Origin: an uncultured Clostridia bacterium
Lineage (GTDB): Bacteria; Bacillota; Clostridia; TANB77; CAG-508
Direction of reading: 5' to 3'
DNA: 12,780 nt
NCBI GenBank assembly: GCA_947626205.1
Contig: CANQRO010000041.1
Location: 1-12,780 of the forward strand
Under the pieces are notes generated by a model. It was not told where the DNA came from, searched no databases, and saw nothing but the letters and a program-made list of their open reading frames with translations. Positions within the stretch are counted from its first letter, which is position 1; every line of letters begins with the position of its first letter. Shown here piece by piece: positions 1 through 7,009 of the stretch. The position numbers were made by a program, and so were the translations under genes.

Positions 1-443
1 ATAAAGCAAAAGAAGCAGAAGCTGCAGGAGCAGATTTCGTTGGAGCAGAAGAGTTAATACCAAAAATTGAAAAAGAAAATTGGTTTGAATATGATGTTAT
101 TGTTGCAACTCCAGATATGATGGGAGTTGTAGGAAGATTAGGTAAAGTATTAGGACCAAAAGGATTAATGCCAAACCCTAAATCTGGAACAGTAACTATG
201 GATGTTACAAAAGCAATAGCAGAAATTAAATCTGGTAAAGTTGAATATCGTTTAGATAAAACAAACATTATTCACTTAGGATTTGGAAAAGTATCTTTTG
301 GAGCAGAAAAATTACAAGAGAATTATCAAACAGTAATAGATGCTATTATAAAGGCAAAACCATCTGCTGCGAAAGGACAATATATTAAGAGCGTTGCTGT
401 TACAACAACAATGGGACCAAGCATTTACATTAATCAAAGATAA
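1..443 (+). CDS. rplA: 50S ribosomal protein L1, C-terminal part (5' end outside window)
   Basis: L1 binds 23S rRNA at the mobile L1 stalk, where it helps release deacylated tRNA from the E site; in many bacteria it also represses its own mRNA. The reading frame is open from base 3 to the TAA at 441-443 and gives 146 residues. About 85 N-terminal residues of the usual 230 or so lie upstream of the window. The visible part holds the central L1 signature: VATPDMM, then GRLGKVLGPKGLMPNPKSGT, then the C-terminal stretch ending TTTMGPSIYINQR. An internal ATG at 117 is not the start, because the frame continues upstream with typical L1 sequence. rplJ and rplL follow, the usual L11-L1-L10-L12 order, so rplK probably lies just before the window. 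Identification is secure. Confidence 0.97.
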   Translation, partial: KAKEAEAAGADFVGAEELIPKIEKENWFEYDVIVATPDMMGVVGRLGKVLGPKGLMPNPKSGTVTMDVTKAIAEIKSGKVEYRLDKTNIIHLGFGKVSFGAEKLQENYQTVIDAIIKAKPSAAKGQYIKSVAVTTTMGPSIYINQR

Positions 444-453
444 TTAAAATAAA

Positions 454-551
454 ATAGCCAAAGACAGTAGGCAGTTTGTAAGTCCTACCGAGGTATAAAA
501 AATGATGATCGGGTAAAACGATTTTATGATGTACCTCGTATATTAGGCTAT
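454..551 (+). ncRNA. L10 leader RNA (ribosomal protein autoregulatory element)
   Basis: This matches the Firmicutes L10 leader, which binds the L10(L12)4 complex and mimics its 23S rRNA site. The core AAAGAC-AGTAGG ... TAAGTCCTACCGAGGT is recognisable. Three helices can be read: an outer stem ATAGCC (454-459) with GGCTAT (546-551); CGAGGTA (489-495) with TACCTCG (532-538); and an inner hairpin GTAGG (467-471) with CCTAC (484-488). It lies between rplA and rplJ, where this element is expected, and should set the level of rplJ-rplL. The family is recognised from memory of its consensus; a covariance-model search was not possible. Confidence 0.85.
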
Positions 552-568
552 ATCATAAAATCGTTTTT
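515..568 (+). terminator. Attenuator-like hairpin overlapping the L10 leader
   Basis: A perfect 16-bp stem forms between 515-530 and 552-567, with a 21-nt loop, followed by the T-rich run TTTTTAATTTTT. It looks like the transcription attenuator expected before rplJ. Only 3 of the 16 pairs are G-C, so its strength is uncertain. Its 5' arm lies inside the leader's CGAGGTA/TACCTCG helix, and its loop holds the 3' strands of both outer leader helices. The two folds therefore exclude each other except as a pseudoknot. Confidence 0.55.
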
Positions 569-625
569 AATTTTTACTATTAATAGATAGAATAAATTTA
601 AAAGAGTTTTGAGGAGGTGAAAAAC

Positions 626-1126
626 ATGGCAAATGAGAAAATCATCAATCAAAAGATTGAAGAAGTAAAAGCATTAGCAGACCAAATGAAAGAGGCAAAG
701 CTAGTTCTTTTGACAGATTACAGAGGAATTAATGTTACAGATGTAACAGCTTTAAGAAAAACATTAAGAGAAAATGCATCTGATTATAAAGTAATTAAAA
801 ATAATATTACAAGAAGAGCATTAAAAGAATGTGGAATAGAAGGACTTGATGAGTTATTAGTTGGACCAACAGCAGTTATTATAGGAAAAGAAGACTACTT
901 AGAACCAGCTAAGGCAATATATGAATTTACAAAAAAGAATGATTTTTATAAAATCAAAGGCGGAGTTGTAGAAGGAAAAGTAATGACAGCAGAAGAAATT
1001 ATTACACTTGCAAAACTTCCATCAAGAGAAACATTATTATCTATGCTTGCTGGAGCATTGCTTGGAAATATTTCAAAACTTGCAGTTGCACTTGACCAAG
1101 TAAAATTACAAAAAGAACAAGCATAA
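626..1126 (+). CDS. rplJ: 50S ribosomal protein L10
   Basis: L10 forms the base of the L7/L12 stalk. Its N-terminal domain binds 23S rRNA next to L11, and its C-terminal helix carries the L12 dimers that recruit translation factors. The product is 166 residues, the normal length. Recognisable stretches are LLTDYRGINVTDVTALRK (about 27-44), VIKNNITRRAL, GPTAVI and the C-terminal ETLLSMLAGALLGNISKLAV that leads into the L12-binding helix. I chose ATG 626 over the in-frame GTG at 617 because that GTG is part of the Shine-Dalgarno GAGGAGGTG (611-619), which sits correctly for 626. It is preceded by its autoregulatory leader and followed 110 nt later by its partner rplL. Confidence 0.97.
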   Translation: MANEKIINQKIEEVKALADQMKEAKLVLLTDYRGINVTDVTALRKTLRENASDYKVIKNNITRRALKECGIEGLDELLVGPTAVIIGKEDYLEPAKAIYEFTKKNDFYKIKGGVVEGKVMTAEEIITLAKLPSRETLLSMLAGALLGNISKLAVALDQVKLQKEQA

Positions 1127-1236
1127 TACAATTAAAATAAAAAGTTAAAAATAGGTTTAAACTAAAAATTTGAATACGTAAAATAGAGTGGTGAACTTAA
1201 AACACTAGAAAGTATAAAATTTAGGAGGATTAAAAA

Positions 1237-1602
1237 ATGAGTAAAGAAGAAATGATTGAAGAAATCAAAAAAATGACAGTAGTAGAATTAGCTGACTTAG
1301 TAAAAGCAATTGAAGAAGAATTTGGAGTATCTGCAGTAGCAGCAGCTGCACCAGCAGCTGGAGGAGCAGCAGGAGCTGTGGCTGAAGAAAAAACTTCATT
1401 TAATGTTGTATTAAAAGAAGCTGGAGCAAACAAAATCCAAGTTATTAAAGTAGTTAGAGATGCAACAGGACTAGGATTAAAAGAAGCAAAAGACCTAGTA
1501 GATGGTGCACCAAAAACAGTTAAAGAAGGAGTTTCTAAAGAAGAAGCAGAAGAATTAAAAGCTAAGTTTACAGAAGCTGGAGCTGTTGTAGAACTTGCAT
1601 AA
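1237..1602 (+). CDS. rplL: 50S ribosomal protein L7/L12
   Basis: This is the flexible, multicopy stalk protein that contacts initiation and elongation factors and stimulates their GTPase activity. At 121 residues it has the family length. It shows an N-terminal dimerisation and L10-binding domain (about 1-33), an Ala/Gly-rich hinge (about 34-52) and the globular C-terminal domain. That domain contains the signature KIQVIKVVRDATGLGLKEAKDLVDGAPK (67-94), given here only as its position and outer motifs KIQVIK and LVDGAPK. A perfect AGGAGG at 1223-1228 sets the ATG. The 110-nt gap after rplJ holds no clear promoter or terminator, so the two are probably co-transcribed. A strong terminator follows, and the usual next gene rpoB is absent. 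Confidence 0.97.
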   Translation: MSKEEMIEEIKKMTVVELADLVKAIEEEFGVSAVAAAAPAAGGAAGAVAEEKTSFNVVLKEAGANKIQVIKVVRDATGLGLKEAKDLVDGAPKTVKEGVSKEEAEELKAKFTEAGAVVELA

Positions 1603-1620
1603 TAATTTTAAACTTAAATA

Positions 1621-1659
1621 AAAATAGGAAATACTGATAAAGGTATTTCCTATTTTTTA
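1621..1659 (+). terminator. Intrinsic terminator after rplL
   Basis: A 15-bp perfect stem (1621-1635 with 1644-1658), with an 8-nt loop, runs into a T tract. It lies 18 nt after the rplL stop and closes the L10-L12 operon. Confidence 0.88.
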
Positions 1660-1741
1660 TGTATTTAAAAATTCTTTGTATAAAATTTAATTAAAAAATT
1701 ACTAGTTAAAAATTCATTTTGACTATATCAAAAAAATACTA

Positions 1742-1770
1742 TTGCAAAGACATGTAAAATTTGCTATAAT
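1742..1770 (+). promoter_or_regulatory. Sigma-A type promoter for gltX operon
   Basis: The -35 TTGCAA (1742-1747), a 17-nt spacer and a perfect -10 TATAAT (1765-1770), preceded by an extended TGC, form a near-consensus promoter. Transcription should start near 1777, about 25 nt before gltX. No T-box or other long leader fits in that space. Confidence 0.75.
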
Positions 1771-1802
1771 ACATAGTATTAAAGAGGAGAAGAGGTAAAG
1801 TA

Positions 1803-3455
1803 ATGGATTATAAAGATTTAGCAAATGTGATATTTCCAAATGTAAAAAATATTTCATATTATGAAGAAAAATATCCTGTTAGGAATTTAAAAGAAGGAGC
1901 AGTAGTAACAAGATATGCACCAAGTCCAACAGGATTTATGCACATAGGCGGATTATATCAAGCTGTTATCGCAAAAAAAATAGCAAACCAAACAGGTGGC
2001 GTTTTCTTTTTAAGAATTGAAGATACAGACCAAAAGCGTGAAATAGAAAATGGTGTTTTAGATATTGTAAATTCATTAAAGGAATTTTGTATGTCTCCAG
2101 ATGAAGGAATGATAGATGAAGAAAATGAAATTGGAGACTATGGACCATATAAACAATCATTAAGAAAAGAAATTTATCAAGCTTATGCTAAATATTTAAT
2201 TGAAAAAGGATTAGCATATCCATGTTTTTGCAAAGCTGAAACATTAGAAGAAATGAGACAGAAACAAGAAGCTGCCAAGGAGAGGACAGGATATTATGGA
2301 GTATGGAGTAGATGTAGACATATTCCAATAAATGAAGCAATAGAAAAGATAAAAAACGGAGAAGAATATATTTTACGTTTTAAATCATTAGGGAATCCAG
2401 AAAAGAAAATAAAACATCATGATGTAATAAAAGGAAATGTTGATTTTCCAGAAAATGACCAAGACATTGTAATTATTAAATCTGATGGACTTCCAACATA
2501 TCACTTTGCACATGCTGTAGATGATCACTTAATGGGAACTACACACGTTATTCGTGGAGATGAATGGCTATCTTCTGTTCCATTACATTTACAATTGTTC
2601 CAAGAATTAGGATTTAAAGCACCAAAATATGCTCATATTGCTCCAATAATGAAAGAAGAAGATGGAGCAAAAAGAAAATTGAGCAAAAGAAAAGATCCGG
2701 AAGCGGCTGTTAGCTTTTATTTAGAAGCTGGAATACCAGAAGAAGCTGTAGACGAGTATTTATTGAATATAGCTAATTCTAATTTTGAACAGTGGAGAAA
2801 ACAAAATCCGGATGTAGACATGAAAGAATTTGATTTACAATTAAATAAGATGAGTGTTAGTGGAGCTTTATTTGATATGGTTAAATTATTAGATATATCA
2901 AAAAGAATAATATCAAAATATAGTGCAAAAGAAGTGTATGATAAAGCAATTGCTTGGGCAGAAATACATGATGAAAATTTAAAAAAATTACTACAACGAG
3001 ATACAGAGTATTCTTTAAAAGTTTTAGGTATTGAAAGAGGAAATGAAAAACCAAGAAAAGATATAGCAAAATGGTCAGATTTAGAATATAATATTGTTTA
3101 TTTATTTGATGAAGAATTTTTTAAAGAAAAGCAAGAATACGAATTTCAAAAAATAAATGATAAAGATGAAATTAAAAAAATAGTAGAATCTTATATTTCA
3201 AAGTATTTTAATATAAATGATGATAAAGAAACTTGGTTTAATAAAATGAAAGATTTATCAGAAGAATTCGGATATGCCAGAGAAGTAAAAGAATATAAAC
3301 AAAATCCAGAAAATTATAAAGGACATGTAGGAGATATTAGTACAGTAATTCGTATTTGTTTAACAGGTAGAGCAAATACACCAGATATGTATGAAATTAT
3401 GAAAGTATTAGGTAAAGAATCAGTTGTTAAACGTTTACAAGAAGCTATAAAATAA
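1803..3455 (+). CDS. gltX: Glutamate--tRNA ligase (class I)
   Basis: It charges tRNA-Glu with glutamate in the cytoplasm; in Clostridia such enzymes may also mischarge tRNA-Gln for later amidation, which the sequence does not settle. The Rossmann core has RYAPSPTGFMHIGG (37-50, the HIGH-type motif), LRIEDTDQKR (70-79) and the KMSKS-type loop KLSKR (292-296). A zinc-site pattern C141-x-C143 ... C171-x-H173 matches the Cys-x-Cys/Cys-x-His ligands known in E. coli GluRS. At 550 residues it is somewhat longer than the common 480-500; the excess is in the helical anticodon-binding C-terminal part, which contains the GluRS-type MSVSGALFDMVKL (about 350-362). The SD-like GAGGAGAAGAGG lies upstream. 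It heads an operon with the DUF951 and PAP2 genes. A GlnRS call is less likely because the C-terminal half is not the beta-barrel type. Confidence 0.93.
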   Translation: MDYKDLANVIFPNVKNISYYEEKYPVRNLKEGAVVTRYAPSPTGFMHIGGLYQAVIAKKIANQTGGVFFLRIEDTDQKREIENGVLDIVNSLKEFCMSPDEGMIDEENEIGDYGPYKQSLRKEIYQAYAKYLIEKGLAYPCFCKAETLEEMRQKQEAAKERTGYYGVWSRCRHIPINEAIEKIKNGEEYILRFKSLGNPEKKIKHHDVIKGNVDFPENDQDIVIIKSDGLPTYHFAHAVDDHLMGTTHVIRGDEWLSSVPLHLQLFQELGFKAPKYAHIAPIMKEEDGAKRKLSKRKDPEAAVSFYLEAGIPEEAVDEYLLNIANSNFEQWRKQNPDVDMKEFDLQLNKMSVSGALFDMVKLLDISKRIISKYSAKEVYDKAIAWAEIHDENLKKLLQRDTEYSLKVLGIERGNEKPRKDIAKWSDLEYNIVYLFDEEFFKEKQEYEFQKINDKDEIKKIVESYISKYFNINDDKETWFNKMKDLSEEFGYAREVKEYKQNPENYKGHVGDISTVIRICLTGRANTPDMYEIMKVLGKESVVKRLQEAIK

Positions 3456-3468
3456 GTAGGTGAGAAAT

Positions 3469-3654
3469 ATGGATTATCAAGTAGGAGATATTGTAAGGAC
3501 CAAAAAAGTGCATCCATGTGGCTCTAAGTTATGGGAGATTATAAGAGTAGGGGTTGATTTTAAACTAAAATGTAAGGGATGTGGACATATTATTTGTATA
3601 GAAAGACCAAAAGCATTAAAAATGATCACAAAAAAAATTGAAACAAAAGAATAG
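3469..3654 (+). CDS. DUF951 family small protein
   Basis: This 61-residue protein belongs to DUF951, a family of unknown function widespread in Firmicutes. The hallmarks are QVGDIVRTKK (4-13), HPCGS (15-19), WEIIRVG and the C-terminal CKGCGH (35-40). Cys17, Cys35, Cys38 and perhaps Cys43 could form a metal site; that is inference. I place the start at ATG 3469 because the upstream in-frame GTG (3460) belongs to the ribosome-binding site TAGGTGAG. It begins 13 nt after gltX and ends 10 nt before the PAP2 gene, so it is surely co-transcribed. No function can be stated. Confidence 0.88.
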   Translation: MDYQVGDIVRTKKVHPCGSKLWEIIRVGVDFKLKCKGCGHIICIERPKALKMITKKIETKE

Positions 3655-3664
3655 GGTATGAAAT

Positions 3665-4309
3665 ATGAAAGATAGTTTAAAAAAAAAGATATTATTAACA
3701 ACGAAAAAGAATGCTAGATGGATAATTATTTTAATCTCAATGATACTATTTTTTGCAATTATAGAAGATGTACTTTATAATGAAATTTGGAAATTTGACG
3801 AAGAAATATATGAAATAATTTCCAAGATTATATCTTTTCCTGTTACAGTAGTTTTTAAAATTATAACGAATTTAGGAGGAGCAATTGGAATTATATCTAT
3901 TACAATTCTCATATTAGTATTCGAAAAAAGTAAAAATATAAAGTATTATACAGTTTTAAATTTATTTATTATAACATTAGCAAATCAAATACTAAAATTT
4001 ATAATTGGAAGACCTCGTCCAGTAGAACATAGAATTATAGACCAGTCTGGATACAGTTTCCCATCTGGACATTCTATGGTTAGTATGGCATTTTATGGTT
4101 TTTTAATGTATGTAATTTATAAAAATGTAGAAAATAGAAAACTTAAATTAACACTATGTATAGCATTAGCAATTTTAATTCTATTGATTGGAATAAGCCG
4201 TATATATTTAGGCGTTCACTATGCGAGTGATGTAATTGCCGGATTTTGTTTATCAGTTTCATACTTAATGGCATATACTAAACTAATAGGAAAAAATGTA
4301 AAAAAATAA
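3665..4309 (+). CDS. PAP2-family membrane phosphatase
   Basis: An integral-membrane acid phosphatase of the PAP2 superfamily, whose bacterial members dephosphorylate lipid phosphates such as undecaprenyl pyrophosphate or phosphatidylglycerol phosphate. All three catalytic motifs are present in 214 residues: K111-x6-RP (KFIIGRPRP, 111-119), PSGH (133-136) and SR-x5-H-x3-D (178-189, with His185 and Asp189). Hydrophobic segments near 19-34, 56-84, 95-110, 140-152, 163-178 and 190-204 suggest five or six membrane helices. It is the last gene of the gltX operon. Substrate cannot be told from sequence; UppP-like (BcrC type) activity is one possibility. The ribosome-binding site is weak (AGGGT), so translation may depend on coupling with the DUF951 gene. 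Confidence 0.88.
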   Translation: MKDSLKKKILLTTKKNARWIIILISMILFFAIIEDVLYNEIWKFDEEIYEIISKIISFPVTVVFKIITNLGGAIGIISITILILVFEKSKNIKYYTVLNLFIITLANQILKFIIGRPRPVEHRIIDQSGYSFPSGHSMVSMAFYGFLMYVIYKNVENRKLKLTLCIALAILILLIGISRIYLGVHYASDVIAGFCLSVSYLMAYTKLIGKNVKK

Positions 4310-4312
4310 TAT

Positions 4313-4353
4313 AAAGGTTCTAAAATGTGATATAATACATTTTAGGGCTTTTT
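4313..4353 (+). terminator. Possible terminator after the PAP2 gene
   Basis: CTAAAATGT (4320-4328) pairs with ACATTTTAG (4337-4345). The stem extends outward through G-U pairs to AAAGG (4313-4317), and a run of five T ends it. It sits just after the PAP2 stop. The extended -10 promoter listed separately lies in the same bases, so one of the two roles may be fortuitous. Confidence 0.5.
4328..4336 (+). promoter_or_regulatory. Possible extended -10 promoter for ldh
   Basis: TGATATAAT is a perfect extended -10 element 57 nt before ldh, and the same nine bases recur at 12417-12425. No acceptable -35 lies 16-18 nt upstream, so the promoter rests on the extended -10 alone. Confidence 0.4.
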
Positions 4354-4392
4354 AAATTAAAATACCAAAATTTAATAGGAGGAGAAAAATAT

Positions 4393-5352
4393 ATGGTAGA
4401 AAGAAGAAAAATTGTATTAGTAGGAACAGGTTTTGTAGGGATGAGTATGGCATATTCACTTCTTAATCAGGGTGGTGTAAACGAACTTGTTTTAATTGAT
4501 GTTCAAAAGGAAAAAGCAGAGGGAGAGGCAATGGATTTATCTCATGGAATGCCATTTGCTCCAAGTAAAATGGATATAAAAGCAGGTGATTATTCAGAAT
4601 GCAAAGATGCAAATATTGTTGTTATAACAGCAGGATTAAATCAAAAAGTAGGTCAAACAAGACTTGAACTTGCAAAGGCTAATGCTAAAATTATGAAAGA
4701 TATAACAAAACAGGTAGTAGAAAGTGGATTTAAAGGAATTTTTGTTGTTGCAAGCAATCCTGTTGATTTAATGACATATGTAGTATATAAAGAATCTGGA
4801 TTTCCAAAAGAAAAGGTTATTGGTTCTGGAACAGTTTTAGATACAGCAAGACTTAGATTTTTAATTGGAGAATATTTGCAAGTGGCAAGTAAAAATGTTC
4901 ATGCCTATATTATGGGAGAACATGGAGATTCTTCGTTTGTTCCATGGGGACATTGTTATGTAGGATGTAAAAAATTAATAGATGTAATGGAAGAAAATAA
5001 AAAAGATTTGAAAGATTTGGATAAAATTTACGAAGATGTACAACAAGCAGCATATGAAATAATTAATAAAAAGAAAGCAACTTATTATGGAATAGGTATT
5101 GCCTTAACAAGATTAATAAAGGCAATTTTAGGCGATGAAAATGCAATAATGCCAATATCTATGTATCAAAATGGAGAATATGGTAAAAAAGGAATATTTA
5201 TAGGAGTTCCAGCAATAATAAATCGTAATGGAATAAAAGAAATGTTAATATTAAAATTAGATGAAGAAGATCAAAGAAAATTTAATGACAGTTGTGAATT
5301 ATTAACTAAAATGATAGAAGAAGAAATAAATCCAATATTAGAAGAAGATTAA
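4393..5352 (+). CDS. ldh: L-lactate dehydrogenase
   Basis: It reduces pyruvate to L-lactate with NADH and so regenerates NAD+ in fermentation. The 319-residue chain has the NAD-binding loop GTGFVG (11-16), Asp36 at the end of the second beta strand, and the substrate-specificity loop AGLNQKVGQTR (80-90). There Gln84 marks lactate rather than malate dehydrogenase, which has Arg. Catalytic residues are Arg90, Asn122, Asp150, Arg153 and His177 (in GEHGDSS). The start is fixed by AGGAGGAG at 4377-4384. It precedes the AlkD-like gene by 44 nt with no terminator between, so they may share a transcript without an evident functional link. Whether it is allosterically activated by fructose-1,6-bisphosphate cannot be judged here. 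Confidence 0.95.
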   Translation: MVERRKIVLVGTGFVGMSMAYSLLNQGGVNELVLIDVQKEKAEGEAMDLSHGMPFAPSKMDIKAGDYSECKDANIVVITAGLNQKVGQTRLELAKANAKIMKDITKQVVESGFKGIFVVASNPVDLMTYVVYKESGFPKEKVIGSGTVLDTARLRFLIGEYLQVASKNVHAYIMGEHGDSSFVPWGHCYVGCKKLIDVMEENKKDLKDLDKIYEDVQQAAYEIINKKKATYYGIGIALTRLIKAILGDENAIMPISMYQNGEYGKKGIFIGVPAIINRNGIKEMLILKLDEEDQRKFNDSCELLTKMIEEEINPILEED

Positions 5353-5396
5353 AATAATATTTATGTTTATTATAAAAAATGTAGGAATAAAAATAT

Positions 5397-6071
5397 ATGA
5401 ATCAAATTAGAGAGAAATTATTTCGATTAGCTGATGAGAATTATAAAAAATTTCAGACTTCATTATGCCCTAATACGAATAATATTATAGGAGTGCGTGT
5501 TCCGATATTACGTAATCTCGCTAAAGAAATTGCAAAATCAGATTGGAAAGAATATTTGAAAAATGCTCAAAGTAGTTATTATGAAGAAATTATGTTGCAG
5601 GGTTTAGTAATAGGATATGCAAAAATGGATTTAGAAGATAGGCTGGAATATATAAAAAAATTCGTACCTAAAATAGATAATTGGGCCATATGTGATGTAA
5701 CTTGTTCAGAACTTAAATTTGCAAAAAAATACTTAAAAGAAGTATGGAATTTTCTACAAAAATATTTAAGTTCGGATAAAGAATTTGAAATACGATTTGG
5801 CGTAGTAATGTTATTAGATTATTACGTTAATAAAGATTATTTACAGGATATTTTTGAAATACTTAATAAAATACAACATAATGGTTATTACGTAAAAATG
5901 GCAGTTGCATGGGCTGTTTCTGCTTGTTATATAAAATATCCAAAAGAAACTATGAAATTTTTAAAGAAAAACAAATTAGATAAATTTACCTATAATAAGA
6001 GTTTACAAAAAATTATAGAGTCTTATCGTGTATCTTATGAAGACAAAGAGATAATTCGTAAAATGAAGTAA
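5397..6071 (+). CDS. AlkD-like DNA alkylation repair protein
   Basis: AlkD-family proteins are all-helical, HEAT-repeat DNA glycosylases that remove positively charged alkylated bases such as N7-methylguanine and N3-methyladenine. The 224-residue chain has the family pattern: YEEIMLQGLVIGYAK (62-76), WAICDVTCSEL (96-106), RFGVVMLLDYY (133-143) and YYVKMAVAWAVSACY (164-178). Trp96, Asp100, Arg133 and Trp172 match by position the residues that line the active cleft in Bacillus cereus AlkD. The ribosome-binding site is weak (AGGA at 5383-5386). The gene lies 44 nt after ldh and ends at a bidirectional terminator. No LexA box was seen near it. The family call is firm; substrate is inferred. Confidence 0.88.
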   Translation: MNQIREKLFRLADENYKKFQTSLCPNTNNIIGVRVPILRNLAKEIAKSDWKEYLKNAQSSYYEEIMLQGLVIGYAKMDLEDRLEYIKKFVPKIDNWAICDVTCSELKFAKKYLKEVWNFLQKYLSSDKEFEIRFGVVMLLDYYVNKDYLQDIFEILNKIQHNGYYVKMAVAWAVSACYIKYPKETMKFLKKNKLDKFTYNKSLQKIIESYRVSYEDKEIIRKMK

Positions 6072-6127
6072 AAATGAATTTTACTAAATTAATTTACTTT
6101 CAAAAAAGGAATAGTTGAAAAATTTAC

Positions 6128-6143
6128 GCACAATATTTTGTGC
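6128..6143. repeat. Short inverted repeat after the AlkD-like gene
   Basis: GCACAA (6128-6133) and TTGTGC (6138-6143) form a 6-bp hairpin with a 4-nt loop. There is no T tract, so it is not a terminator; it may only stabilise the transcript end. Confidence 0.4.
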
Positions 6144-6155
6144 ATAAGAATATTA

Positions 6156-6210
6156 AAAACTTCAGATTTTCTACTATATAGAAATAGTAAAAATCTGAAG
6201 TTTATTTTTT
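6156..6210. terminator. Bidirectional terminator between convergent genes
   Basis: A 14-bp stem pairs AAACTTCAGATTTT (6157-6170) with AAAATCTGAAGTTT (6190-6203), and five further pairs lie inside. A T run follows on the + strand (to 6210), and the + strand AAAAA before the stem supplies one for the - strand. It serves the AlkD-like gene from the left and the coiled-coil gene from the right. Confidence 0.85.
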
Positions 6211-6217
6211 AAATAAA

Positions 6218-7009
6218 TTAAACTGGTTGACCGAGTCTTCTTCGAGAATCTTTTTCTAAATCATAAACAGTGTCAATATCTTCTCTTAATCCTTTAATAT
6301 CTTTATGTATTGAAAATACAGTATTTTGTAATATAAGAATAGATTTACGATTTCTATTAGAAATTTTATTAGTTTCATCAATTTTTATAGTAAGTTCATT
6401 AATTTTATTTGTATTTGTATAGACAGCCTTACGAATATCAGCTGTTATGGTGTAAAGATTTTCAATATTATTACTATTTTTGCTGATATCAGCACTATTT
6501 TTATCGATAACTTTGCGGTTCTCCTCAATAGCAATACGATTTTCTTCAATAGCCTTGTGGTTTTCTTGAATAGCAATACGATTTTCTTCGATAGCCTTGC
6601 GGTTTTCTTGAATAGCGATATGATTTTCCTCAATAGCCTTGTGGTTTTCTTGAATAGCAATACGATTTTCTTCAATAGCCTTGCGGTTTTCTTGAATAGC
6701 AATACAATTTTTATCGATAGCCTTGCGGTTTTCTTGAATAGCAATACGATTTTCTTCAATAGCCTTGCGGTTTTCTTGAATAGCAATACGATTTTCTCCG
6801 ATAGCTTTGCGGTTTTCTTGAATAGCTTTACGATTTTCCTCAATAGCTTTGCGGTTTTCTTCAATCTTTTTATAATTTCTATCAACTTTTTTATTTATTT
6901 CTTGTAATTGTTCGTGTATAACATTTTGATTTTGACTAAGAGAAATAGTAGTTTGATTAATCTGTTTAAGCATATTGACTATATAAGCTATATTTTCTAT
7001 ATTTTCCAT
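6218..7009 (-). CDS. Heptad-repeat coiled-coil protein with Asn-rich core (unknown function)
   Basis: No family is recognised. The 263-residue protein is one unbroken heptad register from about residue 7 to 251. Position a is almost always Ile, Val or Leu. Position d is hydrophobic at the N-terminal end (I10, I17, L24, I31, I38), then Asn in 20 successive heptads (N45 to N178), then mostly hydrophobic again (L185, I192, L206, L227, I234, L241, V248). Typical units are IEENRKA and IQENRKA. Ile at a with Asn at d resembles the N@d layers of trimeric adhesin stalks, which favour parallel trimers; here that is inference. There is no signal peptide, membrane helix or cysteine-rich domain, so it is probably cytoplasmic. 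A strong SD AGGAGGTG (7017-7024) and a good promoter suggest real expression. It is monocistronic and ends at a bidirectional terminator. A phage fibre fragment or DUF16-like protein was considered but not supported. Confidence 0.82.
   Translation of the reverse strand: MENIENIAYIVNMLKQINQTTISLSQNQNVIHEQLQEINKKVDRNYKKIEENRKAIEENRKAIQENRKAIGENRIAIQENRKAIEENRIAIQENRKAIDKNCIAIQENRKAIEENRIAIQENHKAIEENHIAIQENRKAIEENRIAIQENHKAIEENRIAIEENRKVIDKNSADISKNSNNIENLYTITADIRKAVYTNTNKINELTIKIDETNKISNRNRKSILILQNTVFSIHKDIKGLREDIDTVYDLEKDSRRRLGQPV
6509..6865 (-). repeat. Tandem 21-bp / 42-bp repeat array (17 units)
   Basis: Seventeen consecutive 21-bp units encode heptads 49-167 of the coiled-coil protein. Over much of the array they alternate between two forms (IQENRKA and IEENRIA), giving a 42-bp higher-order repeat. 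Copies differ by a few bases, for example Arg to His, and IEEN to IDKN at residues 98-101. Because the unit is a multiple of three and lacks stops in other frames, long spurious ORFs appear on both strands here. The array is likely prone to copy-number change by slippage or recombination. Confidence 0.95.

Noticed and set aside
424..450. Promoter before the L10 leader (TTTACA ... TAAAAT)
   Set aside because: The spacer is only 15 nt and no better pair was found. A promoter here is plausible but not supported.
617..625. GTG start for rplJ three codons upstream
   Set aside because: The GTG is part of the Shine-Dalgarno sequence GAGGAGGTG for ATG 626.
6445..6907. Long open frames on both strands (146 codons on -, 116 codons on +) across the repeat array
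   Set aside because: They are by-products of a stop-free 21-bp unit. Their peptides are repetitive and hydrophobic/basic, lack ribosome-binding sites, and overlap a gene with a strong promoter, SD and coherent heptads.
6218..7009. Phage tail fibre or trimeric adhesin gene
   Set aside because: There is no signal peptide, membrane anchor, head domain or phage gene nearby; only the N@d heptad pattern is shared.
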